Source: Dehalococcoides mccartyi
GTDB taxonomy: Bacteria > Chloroflexota > Dehalococcoidia > Dehalococcoidales > Dehalococcoidaceae
DNA length: 64,000 nucleotides
Assembly: GCF_001889305.1 (NCBI RefSeq)
Contig: NZ_CP013074.1
Coordinates: 1-64,000, forward strand
Direction of reading: 5' to 3'
A program made the translations under genes and the position numbers. This document shows, in pieces, positions 61,895-64,000 of the stretch. The stretch's first letter is position 1. Every line of letters begins with the position of its first letter. The notes below the pieces were generated by a model. That model had not been told where the DNA came from and ran no database searches. It was given only the letters and a program-made list of their open reading frames with translations.

Positions 61895-62482
61895 CTAACC
61901 GCGCAAGCCGTGGATAGCCACCGAGATAACCTCCGGCATAAGATGGGGTTTGTTCAGCATTCTTTCAGCGATATTAGGTATGGCATACACACCCCGTCTG
62001 ACTATCTGGTAATAAAAGAAAAAACCCTGCAGGCTGAGGTCCGGCCTGATATACCCGCCGGCTTTACCTTCGGCCAAGAGCTTGCCGATAAGATTGTCCC
62101 GCTGCTCTCCCCAGTAATCATCAATATACTCCTGCACTACCGGATAACGTTTAGCCGAAGTCTCCATAAGTTCACCCTGATACTGCTGGGTAAAGGCCTC
62201 CTGACTGAAAAACAAAGTCTCCAGCTTTTCCTCAAACGGCATCTTTGCCTCTATTATCCTACGGTAACTGTCTAGGAGATTGTCCAGAAAGACTTTAAAT
62301 ATTTCCTTTATCAGTTCTTCCTTGTTTCCGAAATGGTTATAGACCGTCACGGGTGAAACACCCGCCTGCCGGGCTATTTCCGGTATGCAAACCCGGCTAA
62401 AGCCGTGCTGCTCAAATAATTCAAGGGCAACCTTCAGGATAGCTTCTTTGCTCTGGGTCTTGCGTTTTTCAAATCCGTCCAT
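61895..62482 (-). CDS. TetR family transcriptional regulator
   Basis: 195 residues. N-terminal helix-turn-helix (IPEIARQAGVSPVTVYNHFGNKEELIKE), then a helical ligand domain rich in aromatic residues. GGTGA lies before ATG 62482. It follows the epimerase gene at 62581 on the same strand and may share its transcript or start its own. Confidence 0.9.
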   Translation of the reverse strand: MDGFEKRKTQSKEAILKVALELFEQHGFSRVCIPEIARQAGVSPVTVYNHFGNKEELIKEIFKVFLDNLLDSYRRIIEAKMPFEEKLETLFFSQEAFTQQYQGELMETSAKRYPVVQEYIDDYWGEQRDNLIGKLLAEGKAGGYIRPDLSLQGFFFYYQIVRRGVYAIPNIAERMLNKPHLMPEVISVAIHGLRG

Positions 62483-62513
62483 ATTTCACCGGTTTTTATT
62501 ATTTTTATTAATA

Positions 62514-62575
62514 GTATACAAAATATAAGATTAAACACAAGCCATTAAGTATATAAATTTATAAAACTTGTATAC
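62514..62575. promoter_or_regulatory. Possible TetR operator half-sites
   Basis: GTATACAA (62514-62521) and TTGTATAC (62568-62575) are inverted copies in the tetR upstream region; the first overlaps a likely -10 (TATACT). Their wide spacing suggests two separate sites. Confidence 0.4.
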
Positions 62576-62580
62576 CAACT

Positions 62581-63570
62581 TCAATCACCTAAATAGCCCA
62601 TAGATTTAAACCACAAATAGGCGTCTGCCAGAGATTCCTCCGCCAGACGGGGGGAAAACCCAAGCACTGTGCGGGCTTTAGCCGAACTGATATTGGCATT
62701 ACTCTGCAGTACCTCCAGTGAGTAAGAGGTAAAAAGAGGAGAACGGCGGGTTAGACGATAATACGGATAACTTATATAAGCCCCCAGCTTGGCAAGGGTA
62801 TAAGGAACTTTGAAACGGGGAGGGCTAACCCCGCTAAGCCTGCCCAGTATCTCAAACAAGCCCTTGATGCTGACATACTGTCCAGAAAGTATATAGCTCT
62901 GCCCGTTCTGCCCCTTCTCAAAGGCGGCTATCATACCGGCAGCCACGTCCCGTACATCGACAAAATCGTAACCGCCGTCTACATAGGCTTTCAGTTTTCC
63001 GCCAGCGTAATCCAGCAAAACTCTGCCCATTTCAGATGGAGTGTAGTCATACGGGCCTATAACCCCGCTGGGACAAACTATAACACCTGAGAGCCCGTCA
63101 GATAGCCTCTTAAGCACCTCTAGCGCCCCCTGAGCCATACTGCGATTATATCCCGGCGGGAAATGAGACGGATGATAACCCTGCTCTTCGGTAAAGGCCG
63201 CACCCGGCGGAGGTTCAGACAAGGCATGGATTGAGGAGGTGTAAAGCAAGCGGGTTACCCCGCACTCCAGACAGGCATCCGCCATATTGGCTGCCCCGTT
63301 TACATTGGTATGGTAAAGCTCTTTTTCCTGCCCCGGCACTATGGAAACTATACCTGCCAGATGAAAAGCTGCCTGACACCCTTTCAGTCCGTCCAGAACA
63401 GAGGAATAAACAGTTACATCACCCTCCACCCGCTCAATATCCAGCCCTCTGATAGCCTGTGCGGCATCTCCCGGTTTGATTAAAGCCTTTACCCCGTAGC
63501 CTGATTTTATCAGCTCCCTGACCAGTACGTTGCCTATGCGGCCGGAAGCCCCGCTTACTAATACTTTCAT
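62581..63570 (-). CDS. NAD-dependent epimerase/dehydratase family protein
   Basis: 329 residues, extended short-chain dehydrogenase fold. Rossmann glycine motif VSGASGRIGNVL and YTSSIHAL; closest in type to dihydroflavonol-4-reductase-like proteins. The usual catalytic YxxxK is Y141-N-R-S-M145: the lysine is replaced by methionine (codon ATG). Overlaps the next upstream epimerase gene by four bases, so the pair works as a unit. Substrate unknown. Confidence 0.88.
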   Translation of the reverse strand: MKVLVSGASGRIGNVLVRELIKSGYGVKALIKPGDAAQAIRGLDIERVEGDVTVYSSVLDGLKGCQAAFHLAGIVSIVPGQEKELYHTNVNGAANMADACLECGVTRLLYTSSIHALSEPPPGAAFTEEQGYHPSHFPPGYNRSMAQGALEVLKRLSDGLSGVIVCPSGVIGPYDYTPSEMGRVLLDYAGGKLKAYVDGGYDFVDVRDVAAGMIAAFEKGQNGQSYILSGQYVSIKGLFEILGRLSGVSPPRFKVPYTLAKLGAYISYPYYRLTRRSPLFTSYSLEVLQSNANISSAKARTVLGFSPRLAEESLADAYLWFKSMGYLGD

Positions 63571-64000
63571 TGCGGGGTTTCTTCCGGCGGGATTTCCAGA
63601 CAGGCATCTACCGTTTCTTTCAGAGCGGTATCCAATCCGCCTTGTCCATATCCCAAGGCTTTTCGCGAAAGAGCAGGGTCAAAGAAGGTATTGCGTGTCT
63701 GCAAAGTTATATAACGGACAGGATCAAGCCCTGATTCCCGCCCCTGCAAACGATGCAGGCTTTTGATACCAAAAGCAGCCAGACGCAGAATAAAACCCGG
63801 CAAATGAATAACCTTTTTGGGTTTACCCAAGATTACGCCTAACTTGGAAAGCAATGCATCCCAGCTTAGGTTTTCGTCACCCACCAGATAGCTGTGCCCC
63901 GCCTGCCCTTTTTCCACCGCTCCAGCTATAGCTTCTCCCACCCTTGCCGCCGAAACACAGTTTGTACCGCCGCGGGGATAAAAAAGCCACCAGCCGGAAT
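63567..64000 (-). CDS. NAD-dependent epimerase family protein (N-terminus cut by window edge)
   Basis: C-terminal 144 codons only; the frame runs off the right edge. Visible parts match the second half of extended SDR proteins (YPRGGTNCVSAARVGEAIAGA, then SYLVGDENLSW). It overlaps the epimerase at 62581 by four bases. The nucleotide-binding and catalytic parts are outside the window. Confidence 0.85.
   Translation of the reverse strand, partial: SGWWLFYPRGGTNCVSAARVGEAIAGAVEKGQAGHSYLVGDENLSWDALLSKLGVILGKPKKVIHLPGFILRLAAFGIKSLHRLQGRESGLDPVRYITLQTRNTFFDPALSRKALGYGQGGLDTALKETVDACLEIPPEETPQ

Overview
The window looks like a chromosomal stretch of an obligate organohalide-respiring Chloroflexi bacterium, most probably Dehalococcoides mccartyi. 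It carries six reductive dehalogenase genes (rdhA, one cut by the left edge). Five are complete, each followed within 20 bases by a small membrane-anchor gene (rdhB). MarR regulators or a cytoplasmic PAS kinase/response regulator pair sit divergently next to most of them. No locus name or strain can be fixed from sequence alone.

Layout. 1-5.2 kb: rdhA (partial), a divergent MarR gene, a second rdhAB and a DUF4389 membrane protein. 5.2-17 kb: a QueG-like corrinoid/Fe-S protein, a hybrid kinase with eight PAS domains coupled to an HD-GYP response regulator, small membrane proteins including a SatP-type acetate transporter, and a second hybrid kinase split by a -1 frameshift. 17-25 kb: a DOMON lipoprotein, an ABC exporter, a YgiQ radical SAM protein and a MarR-RND operon. 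25-42.6 kb: four rdhAB pairs with two MarR regulators and one kinase/regulator pair, interleaved with a B12-type radical SAM protein bearing a C-terminal PqqD-like domain, a MarR-MFS operon and a DUF3068 protein. 42.9-47 kb: core genes (pheA, SAM hydroxide adenosyltransferase, secG, gatB), a probable 310-nt noncoding RNA and tRNA-Ala(CGC). 47-52 kb: a small accessory segment (small membrane proteins, Imm5-like protein) and a MerR-ferredoxin-DUF4405 operon. 52-59.3 kb: a six-gene group-4 hydrogenase-like (Hyf/Ehr) membrane complex. 59.5-64 kb: mgsA, fmdB-like, mscS, tetR and two NAD-dependent epimerases.

How it works together. The RdhA precursors carry Tat signals, a corrinoid-type catalytic domain and two 4Fe-4S sites; RdhB anchors them to the outside of the membrane. 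Each pair looks like a separately controlled unit. Two closely related MarR proteins face two promoters that share the same palindrome over the -10 box, while a third, divergent MarR faces a different 42-bp perfect palindrome. The fourth regulated pair has repeats suited to an OmpR-type activator.

The most striking observation is that the hydrogenase-like complex has lost all four Ni-binding cysteines in its large subunit and all four proximal-cluster cysteines in its small subunit, while its four membrane subunits look intact. It should not act as a hydrogenase.
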